The position numbers were made by a program, and so were the translations under genes. 64,000 bases of DNA from Corynebacterium casei LMG S-19264 (GTDB lineage Bacteria; Actinomycetota; Actinomycetes; Mycobacteriales; Mycobacteriaceae). Below the pieces are notes generated by a model. The model was not told the DNA's origin. It did no database searches and saw only the letters and a program-made list of their open reading frames with translations. The stretch is taken from assembly GCF_000550785.1 (NCBI RefSeq), contig NZ_CP004350.1, forward strand, positions 1,840,009-1,904,008. Direction: 5' to 3'. The stretch's first letter is position 1. The number at the start of each line of letters is the position of its first letter. Of the stretch, positions 1 through 9,443 are shown in pieces.

Positions 1-825
1 TGCGGCGATGCCCGCGCCGGAGACCATCATGCCGATGGCGTAGAAGGAGAAGGCCAGGCCGAGCAAGAAAGGCTGGTCTACGTTTTGGAAGTGTGCCGGC
101 ATGAGCACGCCCAAAAATGGGCCGACCAGAGCGACACCGACGAAGGTGAGGATGGCGAGCATCATGATGGACGGCGGGCGGATGACCTGGCCCCAGCTCT
201 TCAGCGCCTTTAAATTCAGCGCATTGGCTTCTGCCGCAGCTGCCTTTTCTGCTTCCGTCATCTCGCGCTTGGACAAGCGCAAGAAGGTGGTCAGCAACGC
301 TGCGATGAAGGAACACGCGGCGGTGATAACCAGCACCCAGCTGGATTCCATCGATGCCAAAAGCACGCCGGCCAAAGCCGGACCGACCAGGAAGGACACG
401 CCCATAATCGCCTGGTTAAGCCCGGCGATATAGTCCACGGTCTTGCCCGAGGACTGCGCGATGTCTCCGACCAGTGCCGAACGCGCTGCCATGCCGGGGA
501 TATCGCCCACGCCGCCGACGATGCCGAGGATGATAAACCACGCGATGGTCAAGCCCAGAGTCTGGTCAACCAGCACCACGCCCGCCACCGACAGGCCCGA
601 GATAATGTCAGAGATAACCGACATCGGCTTGCGGCCTACCGTATCAATCAAATAACCGCCGAGAAAGGCGAACAAAACCGATGGCACAGCTACGGCTGCT
701 GCCACCAAACCCGCAGCGGCGGGATCGCCGGTGCGTTCAAGGACAATCCACGGCCAGACAATGCCTGCGACCGAGTTGCCCAGCGCGGACATACCCGCGG
801 AACTGAGATAGACCCATACATTCAC
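1..825 (-). CDS. MFS transporter, N-terminal part (cut by window start)
   Basis: The reading frame is open from a GTG at 825 to the window edge, giving about 275 residues of a hydrophobic protein. It starts MNVWVYLSSAGMSALGNSVA and shows repeated membrane segments. A major-facilitator loop (GGYLIDTVGRKPMSV) sits between TM2 and TM3, and a charged cytoplasmic stretch (SKREMTEAEKAAAAEA) occupies the usual central-loop place. It is a single-polypeptide secondary transporter; the substrate cannot be read from the sequence. No clear Shine-Dalgarno precedes the GTG, and a stop codon lies in frame a short way upstream, so the start is reasonably bounded. It is divergent from the small membrane gene at 863. 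The C-terminal half lies outside the window. Confidence 0.85.
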   Translation of the reverse strand, partial: MNVWVYLSSAGMSALGNSVAGIVWPWIVLERTGDPAAAGLVAAAVAVPSVLFAFLGGYLIDTVGRKPMSVISDIISGLSVAGVVLVDQTLGLTIAWFIILGIVGGVGDIPGMAARSALVGDIAQSSGKTVDYIAGLNQAIMGVSFLVGPALAGVLLASMESSWVLVITAACSFIAALLTTFLRLSKREMTEAEKAAAAEANALNLKALKSWGQVIRPPSIMMLAILTFVGVALVGPFLGVLMPAHFQNVDQPFLLGLAFSFYAIGMMVSGAGIAA

Positions 826-862
826 TGACAGAAGAGTACGGCAAAAGGGCTATCATGAACAC

Positions 863-1186
863 ATGGCAGCTATTGATATTAAGAAACCAAAGAAAGTAAG
901 CACCGCGACCGTTGTTGGTGCAGGTCTCCTGGGAGGTTACATCACCGCCCGCGAGTCAGGAATCCGCCCGCTGGGCGGTGTTGTTTTGGCTGCCGCTGGT
1001 GGCTGGGCGGTCCGCTCCTGGTTGGCAAAGACTGATGTTCCAACCACCGTTGGCCTCACCGCACTCTATGTCGGCGGCTTCGGTGCTTCGCACCCACTGG
1101 CAAAGAAGATTGGCTCCTGGCCAGCCGTACTGACTGTGACCGGCGTTGCCGCCGGCGCAGCCTACGTGCTCTCTGACAGCAAGTAA
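863..1186 (+). CDS. small conserved membrane protein, unknown function
   Basis: This is a 107-residue protein. A basic N-terminus (IDIKKPKKVS) is followed by Gly/Ala-rich hydrophobic stretches at about residues 15-48 and 62-102, suggesting three or four short membrane segments. I recognise no domain. The -10-like hexamer TATCAT at 851-856 ends only six bases before the ATG, and the nearest purine-rich stretch (AAAAGGG) is too far upstream for a normal ribosome site. The transcript may therefore be leaderless, which is common in corynebacteria. It is divergent from the MFS gene and followed by the hairpin at 1210-1280. Confidence 0.7.
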   Translation: MAAIDIKKPKKVSTATVVGAGLLGGYITARESGIRPLGGVVLAAAGGWAVRSWLAKTDVPTTVGLTALYVGGFGASHPLAKKIGSWPAVLTVTGVAAGAAYVLSDSK

Positions 1187-1209
1187 TCGCAACATCAGCG
1201 CATAGGCAA

Positions 1210-1280
1210 AGCCCGCACTTCCCTACCAGGACTCGAACCTAGAATGACGGTTCAAAGCCTCCGGTTTGGAAGTGCGGGCT
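1210..1280. terminator. bidirectional terminator-like hairpin containing a half-tRNA-like sequence
   Basis: A perfect 13-bp inverted repeat (AGCCCGCACTTCC at 1210-1222, GGAAGTGCGGGCT at 1268-1280) lies between two genes that converge on it. The 45-nt interior read on the minus strand contains a canonical tRNA T-arm: stem CTAGG/CCTGG around loop TTCGAGT (1226-1242). It is preceded by CCGTCATT, which resembles the variable-loop side of an actinobacterial tRNA-Gln. No D-arm, standard acceptor stem or clear anticodon arm can be drawn, so I do not call a tRNA. Only a short TTT follows on the minus strand. Confidence 0.55.
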
Positions 1281-1300
1281 ATTTCTCTGCTTAAGACTTT

Positions 1301-2161
1301 TTAGGCTTTCGCTTTTTCTTCTTCGGCTTCGATCTCGGCGTTGAAGTCACGCTTGGAGGACTGCCACTGGTCCTCGGTCATGCCGATGCGCCAGTAGCCG
1401 GAAATAGACACATCTTCCTTAGGGATCTCGGACTCAACGAAGAGGAAGCGGCGCATTTCCTTAATCATCTCCGCGACGCCGTGGACGAACCAGCTGGTCT
1501 TCTTGCCCTCTGGGACGCCGGCTTCGCGCACTACGCGGGACAGCTCGGTGCCGTGGGTAGCGCCGTTGCGGATGACCCAGTTGACTTCCACGCCTTCAGG
1601 AGCTTGGAATTCGAACTTTCGGTCTTCGGCCTCAATCTCAATGTAAGCGGCGGCTGTTGCACCTTCTGGAAGCTTCTCCAGGCCGGCGCCGATAGCTGGT
1701 GCTGCGGATTCATCGCCAGCCAACACAAAGTGGTCATATTCTGCCGCTGGACCCCACGCGCCGCCAGGACCAAAGAAGCCGAACTTCTCCCCGACCTCAG
1801 CTACGCGCGCCCACGGACCCGCAAGACCCGAGTCACCATGGGTGACAAAGTCAACGTCGAAGTCGCCGGTCTCTGAATTCAGATTAATCAGAGTGTAAGT
1901 ACGGGTAATTGGGTGCTTATCGCGCGGAAGTTCCTCGCGGATCTGCTCCATATCGAATGGCCAAGAGTAGTCAGCGCTTTGTGGCACGAACAGCAGCTTG
2001 ATGTAGTGGTCGGTAAATTCCAGGTCCTTGCCCACGAACGCTGGGGAGTTCAGGCTCAAACGAACCAAATCCGGGGAAACCTGGCGGCGGCCGATAACGG
2101 TTGCTTCATTCGCCACGCGCGCCTTACGCTTTGGAGCTGCATCTTTAGCTTGCTCAGCCAT
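1301..2161 (-). CDS. siderophore-interacting FAD-dependent ferric reductase (SIP family)
   Basis: The 286-residue protein has the SIP/ViuB layout. The N-terminal FAD-binding barrel carries ITRTYTLINL, the R-x-Y-T flavin motif; a GPGGAWG phosphate-binding loop follows, then a C-terminal NAD(P)H-binding half (SWFVHGVAEMIKEMRRFL). Family members reduce ferric siderophores in the cytoplasm to release iron. I chose ATG 2161 (MAEQAKDAAPK) because AAGGATAG stands about ten bases upstream; a longer frame from 2227 would begin inside the DtxR-like box. The tail is rich in Glu/Ala/Lys. The iron box at 2228-2246 predicts iron repression. No siderophore uptake genes are adjacent. Confidence 0.88.
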   Translation of the reverse strand: MAEQAKDAAPKRKARVANEATVIGRRQVSPDLVRLSLNSPAFVGKDLEFTDHYIKLLFVPQSADYSWPFDMEQIREELPRDKHPITRTYTLINLNSETGDFDVDFVTHGDSGLAGPWARVAEVGEKFGFFGPGGAWGPAAEYDHFVLAGDESAAPAIGAGLEKLPEGATAAAYIEIEAEDRKFEFQAPEGVEVNWVIRNGATHGTELSRVVREAGVPEGKKTSWFVHGVAEMIKEMRRFLFVESEIPKEDVSISGYWRIGMTEDQWQSSKRDFNAEIEAEEEKAKA

Positions 2162-2227
2162 AGTGATCACTATCCTTAAAAATTCTTCAGATTGTTTTGC
2201 ACTGGTGAAAAACTGCACACCGTGCAC

Positions 2228-2246
2228 TTAGGCAAGGCTAACACAG
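2228..2246. promoter_or_regulatory. DtxR-type iron box upstream of the siderophore-interacting protein
   Basis: TTAGGCAAGGCTAACACAG matches the DtxR consensus TTAGGTTAGSCTAACCTAA at 14 of 19 positions, with the central AGGCTAAC intact. It lies about 67 bp upstream of the SIP start, and the SIP gene is the only gene it could serve. DtxR with Fe(II) represses iron acquisition genes in corynebacteria. The site is seen in the sequence; the regulation is inferred. Confidence 0.7.
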
Positions 2247-2282
2247 TAGGTTGTATAGAGTAATTGCCACGCACCCTGCATA

Positions 2283-2334
2283 AACTGAACCCCACTGGTC
2301 AGAACGCTTTTCATCGCGCCCTTGCCAGCGGGGT
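2283..2334 (-). terminator. probable terminator after gatA
   Basis: ACCCCACTGG (2289-2298) and CCAGCGGGGT (2325-2334) form a 10-bp stem with one A-C mismatch, just beyond the gatA stop on the minus strand. The following bases on that strand, TTCAGTTTATG, are moderately T-rich. It separates gatCA from the iron-regulated gene. Confidence 0.4.
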
Positions 2335-2352
2335 CAGGGGTGAAACTACCTT

Positions 2353-3837
2353 TTACTTGGTGCGGCCAGCTTCGTAGGCTGCGCCGACCTTGTACAGGCG
2401 GTCATCCTGGAATGCAGGAGCCATGATCTGCAGACCGGTAGGAAGCCCAGTGTCAGATGCCATTCCAGAAGGAACGGACATGCCACACAGGCCAGCCAGG
2501 TTCAATGGCAAGGTGCACAGGTCGAAGTTGTACATCTCCATTGGATCTTCGGTCTTCTCGCCCAACTTGAACGCGGTGGTTGGCGTGGTTGGGGAAACCA
2601 GCACGTCAACCTGCTCGAATGCACGCTCAAAGTCTTGGGCGATAAGGGTACGAACGCGCTGTGCCTGCAAGTAGTAGGCATCGTAGTAGCCCACGGACAG
2701 TGCGTAGGTACCCAGCATGATGCGGCGCTTGACCTCAGGGCCAAAGCCCTCAGACCGGGAGATGCTCATGACATCATCCGCGGAGTGCGAGCCGTCATCG
2801 CCGGAGCGCAGGCCGTAGCGCATGCCGTCGAAACGAGCGAGGTTAGAAGAAACCTCACAAGGCATGATCAAGTAATAGGCCGCGAGTGCATCATCAAAGT
2901 GTGGGCAATCAACCTCGACGGTCTCAGCACCCTGTGCAACCAGCTGGTCAACGGCCGCGCGGTAGGCTTCCATCACGCCTGGCTGCCAGCCGTCACGCTC
3001 AAACTGCTTGATAAGGCCGACCTTGACGCCAGACAAGTCGCCATTCGCGCCCTCACGTGCTGCATCTACAACTGGGGCAACCGGACGGTTAACTGAAGTT
3101 GCATCGAACTCGTCGAAACCAGCGATGACTTCGTGCAGCAGCGCGGTATCCAGCACGGTACGTGCGGTAGGGCCTGCCTGGTCCAAAGAGGACGCTGCAG
3201 CAATCAGGCCATAACGGGACACGGTGCCATAGGTTGGCTTCACGCCAACGGTGTCGGTCAGTGCAGCCGGCTGGCGGATGGAACCACCAGTGTCAGTACC
3301 AATGCCCAACGGCGCCTGACCAGAAGCCAGCGCTGCGGAAGTACCACCACCGGAACCACCTGGGGTGCGGTCCAAATCATGCGGGTTGTGCACGGCACCA
3401 TAAGCGGAGTTCTCATTCGAAGAACCCATCGCGAACTCATCCAGGTTGGTCTTGCCCAGAATTGGAATGCCGGCCTCGCGCAGCTTCTTGGTCACCGTGG
3501 CATCGTATGGCGAAACCCAGCCCTCCAGCATCTTGGATGCTGCGGTGGTTGGGGCATCGGTAGTAGTGAGCAAATCCTTCAGCGCCAAAGGCACGCCGGC
3601 CAAAGCCGATGCTGGCTTCTCCCCGGCATCGAGCGCGGCATCAACGGCATCGGCAGTAGCCAAAGCCTCTTCCGCACCCACGTGGAGGAAGGAGTTAAGT
3701 GCCTCGTTGGTCTCAGCAATGCGGTCCAGGTGGGCCTGGACAACCTCGCGGGAGGTGACCTCACGGGAATGAATCTTCTCCGCAAGCTCAGCTGCGGTCA
3801 AAGAAGTAAGCCCCTCGGAAGGTACTGCGTAGGACAT
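2353..3837 (-). CDS. gatA: aspartyl/glutamyl-tRNA amidotransferase subunit A
   Basis: GatA hydrolyses glutamine and delivers ammonia to GatB for transamidation of Glu-tRNA(Gln) or Asp-tRNA(Asn). The amidase-signature triad is visible: Lys87 (GVPLALKDL), cis-Ser162 (TPGGSGGGT) and nucleophile Ser186 ([12 protein letters not shown]). At 494 residues it has the normal family length. ATG 3837 directly abuts the gatC stop, and GGGAGG inside the gatC end serves as its ribosome site, so the two are translationally linked. gatB is not in the window, which is common in actinobacteria. It is oriented away from the ACT-domain gene. Confidence 0.97.
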   Translation of the reverse strand: MSYAVPSEGLTSLTAAELAEKIHSREVTSREVVQAHLDRIAETNEALNSFLHVGAEEALATADAVDAALDAGEKPASALAGVPLALKDLLTTTDAPTTAASKMLEGWVSPYDATVTKKLREAGIPILGKTNLDEFAMGSSNENSAYGAVHNPHDLDRTPGGSGGGTSAALASGQAPLGIGTDTGGSIRQPAALTDTVGVKPTYGTVSRYGLIAAASSLDQAGPTARTVLDTALLHEVIAGFDEFDATSVNRPVAPVVDAAREGANGDLSGVKVGLIKQFERDGWQPGVMEAYRAAVDQLVAQGAETVEVDCPHFDDALAAYYLIMPCEVSSNLARFDGMRYGLRSGDDGSHSADDVMSISRSEGFGPEVKRRIMLGTYALSVGYYDAYYLQAQRVRTLIAQDFERAFEQVDVLVSPTTPTTAFKLGEKTEDPMEMYNFDLCTLPLNLAGLCGMSVPSGMASDTGLPTGLQIMAPAFQDDRLYKVGAAYEAGRTK

Positions 3838-4134
3838 TTATTCGCCTCCCAGAATCTGTGGCACTACAAAACGATCTTCCTCAACAGCCGGCGCCTGATC
3901 CAGTGCCTGCTCTGTATTAAGGGTGCGCACAATGACGTCCTCACGCATGGAAGTAGTAATGGAGTGCGGGTGGCTCATCGGCTCAACACCTTCGGTATTG
4001 ACCTTGCCAACTGCGGACACCGAGTCCACAATCTCGTCGATTTGGCTAGCGAACTGGCCAAGTTCTTCTTCGCTCAAAGCCAAGCGTGACAGCTTAGCCA
4101 GGTGGCTGACTTCTTCCCGCGAAATCTCAGACAC
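3838..4134 (-). CDS. gatC: aspartyl/glutamyl-tRNA amidotransferase subunit C
   Basis: The 98-residue GatC homologue starts with GTG at 4134, preceded by AAAAGGA. Typical features are the N-terminal helix ISREEVSHLAKLSRLALSEE and the conserved PMSHP segment (EGVEPMSHPHS) that wraps around GatA. It stabilises the GatCAB complex. It forms a two-gene unit with gatA (no intergenic bases) and is divergent from the ACT-domain gene at 4335. The same gatC/gatA/ACT arrangement is familiar from mycobacteria. Confidence 0.95.
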   Translation of the reverse strand: MSEISREEVSHLAKLSRLALSEEELGQFASQIDEIVDSVSAVGKVNTEGVEPMSHPHSITTSMREDVIVRTLNTEQALDQAPAVEEDRFVVPQILGGE

Positions 4135-4334
4135 GCGTTATCCATCCTTTTCCACGACGTTAATTATTTTCCTGCCCTCCCATGCTACTGCACAGCACTT
4201 TGTGGGTGATTATCTACCCGCATCCAATTCCAATGCTTGTGGTTCCTGCAAAAGACAAGGTGAAAGTTGTAGCATGGAGCACAATAGTCTTGCCTTATTT
4301 GTAATTAAATTTAGAGAAAGCCCATCATCGACCA

Positions 4335-5003
4335 ATGTCTTTTTTAATCCGTGTCCAACTCCCCGATGCTCCCGGCAGCCTTGGTGAATTAGCCGAAGCC
4401 ATTGGCGCCGTCGACGGCAATATACAATCCGTCGATATCGTTGAAAATGCCCCTGATGGAACGGTTACCGATGACATCGTGGTGGAACTTCCCATTGGCA
4501 CACTTGCCGATGCCTTAATCACCGCCGCCAGCACCGTCAAGGGTGTGGAGGTGGACTCGATCCGCCCATTCTCCGGACGCGTGGACCGCCGCGGACAGAT
4601 CCGTTTATTAGCTTCCATCGCCCAAAAGACCAACAACCTGCAGGCCGCAATGGAACAGCTAGTCCAGGCAATTCCGCAGGCACTTACCTCAAGCTGGGCT
4701 ATTGTTGCCGACACTAAGGGACCTATCAAGCGCGTTGCAGGTTCCAGCGCGGCACCCGAAGATGACGGCACCGTGCCGACCGACTTGGCTGTCGATGCCG
4801 CACGTCAGCTCAACCCTGACATCGAAGACTGGATCCCTGCCTCCTGGGCCCTACTGGACTCCTCCATCGTTGCCACGCCACTGGGCGGCACCGGACTTGT
4901 CCTTGTGGTCGGCCGCGTCGGCGGCCCCGAATTCCTCGCCTCCGAAGTCGACCACCTCGGCAACCTCGGCACCATCCTGGGCGCCTTTTTGAACAAGAGC
5001 TAG
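4335..5003 (+). CDS. ACT-domain amino-acid-binding protein
   Basis: The 222-residue protein begins with an ACT fold (SFLIRVQLPDAPGSLGELAE, roughly residues 2-80), the small ligand-binding module usually attached to amino-acid enzymes. The remaining two thirds (SSWAIVADTKGPIKRVAG onward) carry no catalytic motif I know; a C-terminal hydrophobic stretch (ATPLGGTGLVLVVGRVGG) looks like a buried beta-strand pair. Its conserved place next to gatCA suggests a sensor role, but the ligand is unknown. It is monocistronic, with a strong terminator at 5033-5080. Confidence 0.8.
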   Translation: MSFLIRVQLPDAPGSLGELAEAIGAVDGNIQSVDIVENAPDGTVTDDIVVELPIGTLADALITAASTVKGVEVDSIRPFSGRVDRRGQIRLLASIAQKTNNLQAAMEQLVQAIPQALTSSWAIVADTKGPIKRVAGSSAAPEDDGTVPTDLAVDAARQLNPDIEDWIPASWALLDSSIVATPLGGTGLVLVVGRVGGPEFLASEVDHLGNLGTILGAFLNKS

Positions 5004-5032
5004 CGCGCTTCCCCTTTTTAAATTCATAACTC

Positions 5033-5080
5033 AGCACCAAGTTCCGTGGAATTTTTCCGCGCTGGAACTTGGTGCTTTTG
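5033..5080 (+). terminator. intrinsic terminator after the ACT-domain gene
   Basis: AGCACCAAGTTCC (5033-5045) pairs perfectly with GGAACTTGGTGCT (5064-5076) to give a 13-bp stem, followed directly by TTTTG. Confidence 0.85.
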
Positions 5081-5091
5081 TGTACTCCCCC

Positions 5092-5146
5092 TTTACATCG
5101 AGACAACCTAGCCCTACCATCTAGGTAGCGACACTACTTAGGTAGT
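5092..5146 (+). promoter_or_regulatory. promoter with overlapping inverted repeats (PadR autoregulatory region)
   Basis: A -35-like TTTACA (5092-5097) and a -10-like TACCAT (5115-5120) are separated by 17 bp. The -10 lies inside CTACCATCTAGGTAG (5114-5128, 5-bp arms). A second dyad, ACTACTTAGGTAGT (5133-5146), follows in the expected start region. Two related dyads on the core promoter of a PadR gene suggest autorepression. The dyads are seen; the binding protein is inferred. Confidence 0.55.
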
Positions 5147-5182
5147 CGCGACAAGTTTGCCTAATGAATGGAGCCAATTCCG

Positions 5183-5503
5183 ATGTGGAAATTTGATGCC
5201 GCGAGTTCGCTGCTGCCAGTGGCGGTTTTGGCAAGCATCGGAAAGACTCCCGCACACGGATATGAGATTCGGCAGCGCCTGAGCGAAAACGGCTTCGGTG
5301 AATTCAAGGGTGGAACTATTTACCCGCTGCTCAAACGGCTCGAAGAAGCTGAGCTCGTGACGGCAACCTGGGATATCCCAGGCACGGGTCCGACCAGAAA
5401 GGTCTACGAGCTCAGCCAGGCAGGGAAAGAAATCGTCGACAAAGAGATTAACAACATTGAACGCTTATTAAACGTCATCAAAGCGTTTTCGGAGGGGAAC
5501 TGA
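5183..5503 (+). CDS. PadR-family transcriptional regulator
   Basis: The winged-helix protein of about 106 residues carries the PadR signature: HGYEIRQRLSENG, then GGTIYPLLKRLEEAELV (recognition helix), then the wing TGPTRKVYELSQAGKE. A short C-terminal dimerisation helix ends the protein. I prefer ATG 5183 (MWKFDAASSLL) because GGAG stands nine bases before it; an ATG at 5168 would add five residues and has no ribosome site. It is followed after one base by a small membrane-protein gene, the usual PadR/HAAS pairing, and likely represses its own operon through the dyads at 5114-5146. Confidence 0.9.
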   Translation: MWKFDAASSLLPVAVLASIGKTPAHGYEIRQRLSENGFGEFKGGTIYPLLKRLEEAELVTATWDIPGTGPTRKVYELSQAGKEIVDKEINNIERLLNVIKAFSEGN

Positions 5504-5504
5504 C

Positions 5505-5876
5505 ATGAAAACTGACGAGAACTACCTCAAGGAATTGTCCCGGGCACTAAGGCGCCATGCTATCCCTGAGGCGGAGATTGAACAAACTATTCGGGAAGTC
5601 CAAGAAACCGGCAACAACACGGACAGACCACTTACTGAAGAATTTGGAAGTCCCCAGGACTATGTAAAAGCCCTCTACCCTGAGACAAAGCCCAAGCAAT
5701 ACTACTTATTCACCTTGTGTGGCCTGATTCTGGCCGCAATTGGATTCATTCTTCTAACTGTCTACTTTCGCAACCTTGGCACGGACGGAACCGCTCAGTC
5801 TTTGTGGAAATTCGCAGCACTAATTGCCATCCCAATTGGAATGGCAATTGATTTCACGCGCTACGCCAGGGCCTAG
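5505..5876 (+). CDS. small two-TM membrane protein with HAAS-like cytoplasmic domain
   Basis: This 123-residue protein lies one base after the padR stop, so the pair is surely co-transcribed. The N-terminal 60 residues form a charged helical domain (ENYLKELSRALRRHAIPE, then EEFGSPQDYVKALYPE) resembling the HAAS/DUF1700 domain often encoded beside PadR regulators. Two membrane spans follow (YYLFTLCGLILAAIGFIL and AALIAIPIGMAIDF). A role as membrane partner or effector of the regulator is inferred from context; no enzymatic motif is present. Confidence 0.75.
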   Translation: MKTDENYLKELSRALRRHAIPEAEIEQTIREVQETGNNTDRPLTEEFGSPQDYVKALYPETKPKQYYLFTLCGLILAAIGFILLTVYFRNLGTDGTAQSLWKFAALIAIPIGMAIDFTRYARA

Positions 5877-5902
5877 TTCTGTAGCTCGGCCGCCCGCAAA
5901 GG

Positions 5903-8029
<2,127 letters not shown>

Positions 8030-8051
8030 TCAAATCCCCCATCCAGATGCC

Positions 8052-8753
8052 GTGTCCGAGGGTGCCTATAAAGTGTTGGGCATGAACTTCGATGCCTCCA
8101 AGATGCTCTCCTTCGACCTGGAGACCACCTCCGTCAATACTCGCGAAGCAAGGATTGTTACCTCTGCTGTTATCCGCATCGCTGGTCGCGATGTAGTGAA
8201 GAAAGAAACCCTGGCTGACCCAGGCGTGGAAATCCCGGAGGCTGCCGCCAAGATTCACGGCATCACCACCGAGAAAGCCCGTGCGGAAGGCCGCCCTCAC
8301 GATGAGGTCCTGCAAGAAACCGTCAAAGCCATTAAGACCGCCTGGGATGAAGGCTTCACCCTCATTGTCTATAACGCGCCTTATGATTTGTCGGTACTGC
8401 GCAATCTCACCGGAGATTTCACCGTAACCGGGCCAGTCTTTGACCCTTACCTCATGGACCGCGTGAAGGACCGTTACCGCAAGGGCAAGCGCACACTCGG
8501 TGATCTGTGCCGCGAATACAACGTCACCTTGGACAACGCGCACGAAGCTACTGCCGATGCCCTAGCGGCCGCGCGCATCGCCTGGAAGCAGGTCAACCAA
8601 CGCTGGCCTGAGCTAAAGGAGATGGACTCAGATGAGCTCATGGAATTCCAGGCGGTTAACTTCTACGAGCTAGCCGTGGACCAGAAGAAGTATTTCGAAG
8701 GAATTGGACGCGACGTCTCTGATTTCAACATGTCCTGGCCACTGCAGGGCTAG
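8052..8753 (+). CDS. DEDDh 3'-5' exonuclease domain protein (DnaQ/epsilon-like)
   Basis: A stand-alone exonuclease fold. Motif ExoI is FDLETTSV (metal-binding Asp and Glu), motif ExoII is VYNAPYDLSVL, and motif ExoIII is HEATADALAAARI with the H-x4-D typical of the DEDDh subgroup. Such proteins trim 3' ends of DNA or RNA; the exact substrate is not visible. The GTG at 8052 gives 233 residues; ATG 8082 (MNFDASKM) is an equally plausible start ten codons in. It diverges from ligA with a 49-bp spacer, a placement that may reflect a DNA-repair pairing. Confidence 0.85.
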   Translation: MSEGAYKVLGMNFDASKMLSFDLETTSVNTREARIVTSAVIRIAGRDVVKKETLADPGVEIPEAAAKIHGITTEKARAEGRPHDEVLQETVKAIKTAWDEGFTLIVYNAPYDLSVLRNLTGDFTVTGPVFDPYLMDRVKDRYRKGKRTLGDLCREYNVTLDNAHEATADALAAARIAWKQVNQRWPELKEMDSDELMEFQAVNFYELAVDQKKYFEGIGRDVSDFNMSWPLQG

Positions 8754-8804
8754 ATTCACCGCCATCCCGCACTTTCACTAATCACCTCTACCGTTCAAGA
8801 ATTT

Positions 8805-8868
8805 TGGAATTTTTGTAATCATTCTCTGGTTTTCCAACTATCTTGCAATCTTTCCAGAAATTATGGAA
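8805..8868 (+). promoter_or_regulatory. cluster of TTCCA/TGGAA half-sites before the regulator-hydrolase cassette
   Basis: Four copies of one pentamer lie in 64 bp: TGGAA at 8805-8809, TTCCA at 8832-8836, TTCCA at 8852-8856 and TGGAA at 8864-8868. The last two make an inverted repeat with a 7-bp spacer just before the regulator's start. The stretch is AT-rich and probably contains the promoter (TTGTAA near 8814 is a possible -35). It is a likely operator for the downstream winged-helix protein. Confidence 0.45.
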
Positions 8869-8877
8869 GATAGGTTA

Positions 8878-9420
8878 ATGTCATCGACCCCAGATCCGCA
8901 ACGCGACACGGAATCTTCTAAGCAGCAAGCAAGCGCAGAAGAACGCTTCGCTGCGCTGGAAGCACGTGTTGAGGCGCTGGAGAACGCCGCTTCTAAAACT
9001 TCTGAAGCAAACGGATTTTGGGTTGTGGACGCGCTTCATAATCAACGTGAGCAGATGCCAGAAGGCTCAGTCATTTTTGGTGGCGATGTTGATGCAGCTG
9101 GTGGCAGCTATAGCTACCAGTGGCAACGCCCGCTTGAAGTACTGACCGACCCAGACATGTGGACTGACAGCTTTGAACGGCTGTTCGCTCTGGCGCATCC
9201 AGTGCGCGGGGCGATTCTTCGCCGCCTACTGCAATCTTCGGCTCAGGTCTCTGACTTCATCGAAGAAGAACTGGTCACATCCACATCGACGGCATATCAC
9301 CATCTATCTGCACTCTCCCAAGCTGGCTGGATTAAAAAATCCGGTTCAGGCACCTATGAGATTGCGCCAACTCGGATCATTCCGCTTTTGACCATCATTT
9401 CAGCTAGTGAGGACCACTAG
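8878..9420 (+). CDS. ArsR-like winged-helix regulator
   Basis: This 180-residue protein begins at ATG 8878 (MSSTPDPQRD) after AGATAGG; the in-frame ATG at 8863 is less likely. Residues about 20-40 (AEERFAALEARVEALEN) form a heptad-like coiled coil. The middle (GSVIFGGDVDAAGGSYSYQW) is unassigned. The C-terminal third is an ArsR-type winged helix: FERLFALAHPVRGAILRRLL, then STAYHHLSALSQAGWIKK. No metal-binding cysteines are present, so it is probably not a metal sensor. It leads a tight three-gene unit with the serine hydrolase and the membrane protein, and likely controls it. Confidence 0.8.
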   Translation: MSSTPDPQRDTESSKQQASAEERFAALEARVEALENAASKTSEANGFWVVDALHNQREQMPEGSVIFGGDVDAAGGSYSYQWQRPLEVLTDPDMWTDSFERLFALAHPVRGAILRRLLQSSAQVSDFIEEELVTSTSTAYHHLSALSQAGWIKKSGSGTYEIAPTRIIPLLTIISASEDH

Positions 9421-9443
9421 CTAAGACCAAAGAGGTGAAGGCC

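Noticed and set aside
1210..1280. Selenocysteine or other full tRNA gene
   Set aside because: A T-arm is present but no D-arm, no standard 7-bp acceptor stem and no clear anticodon loop can be built.
3133..4089. Open frame antisense to gatA/gatC (about 318 codons)
   Set aside because: It lies over two conserved genes; its translation shows no domain.
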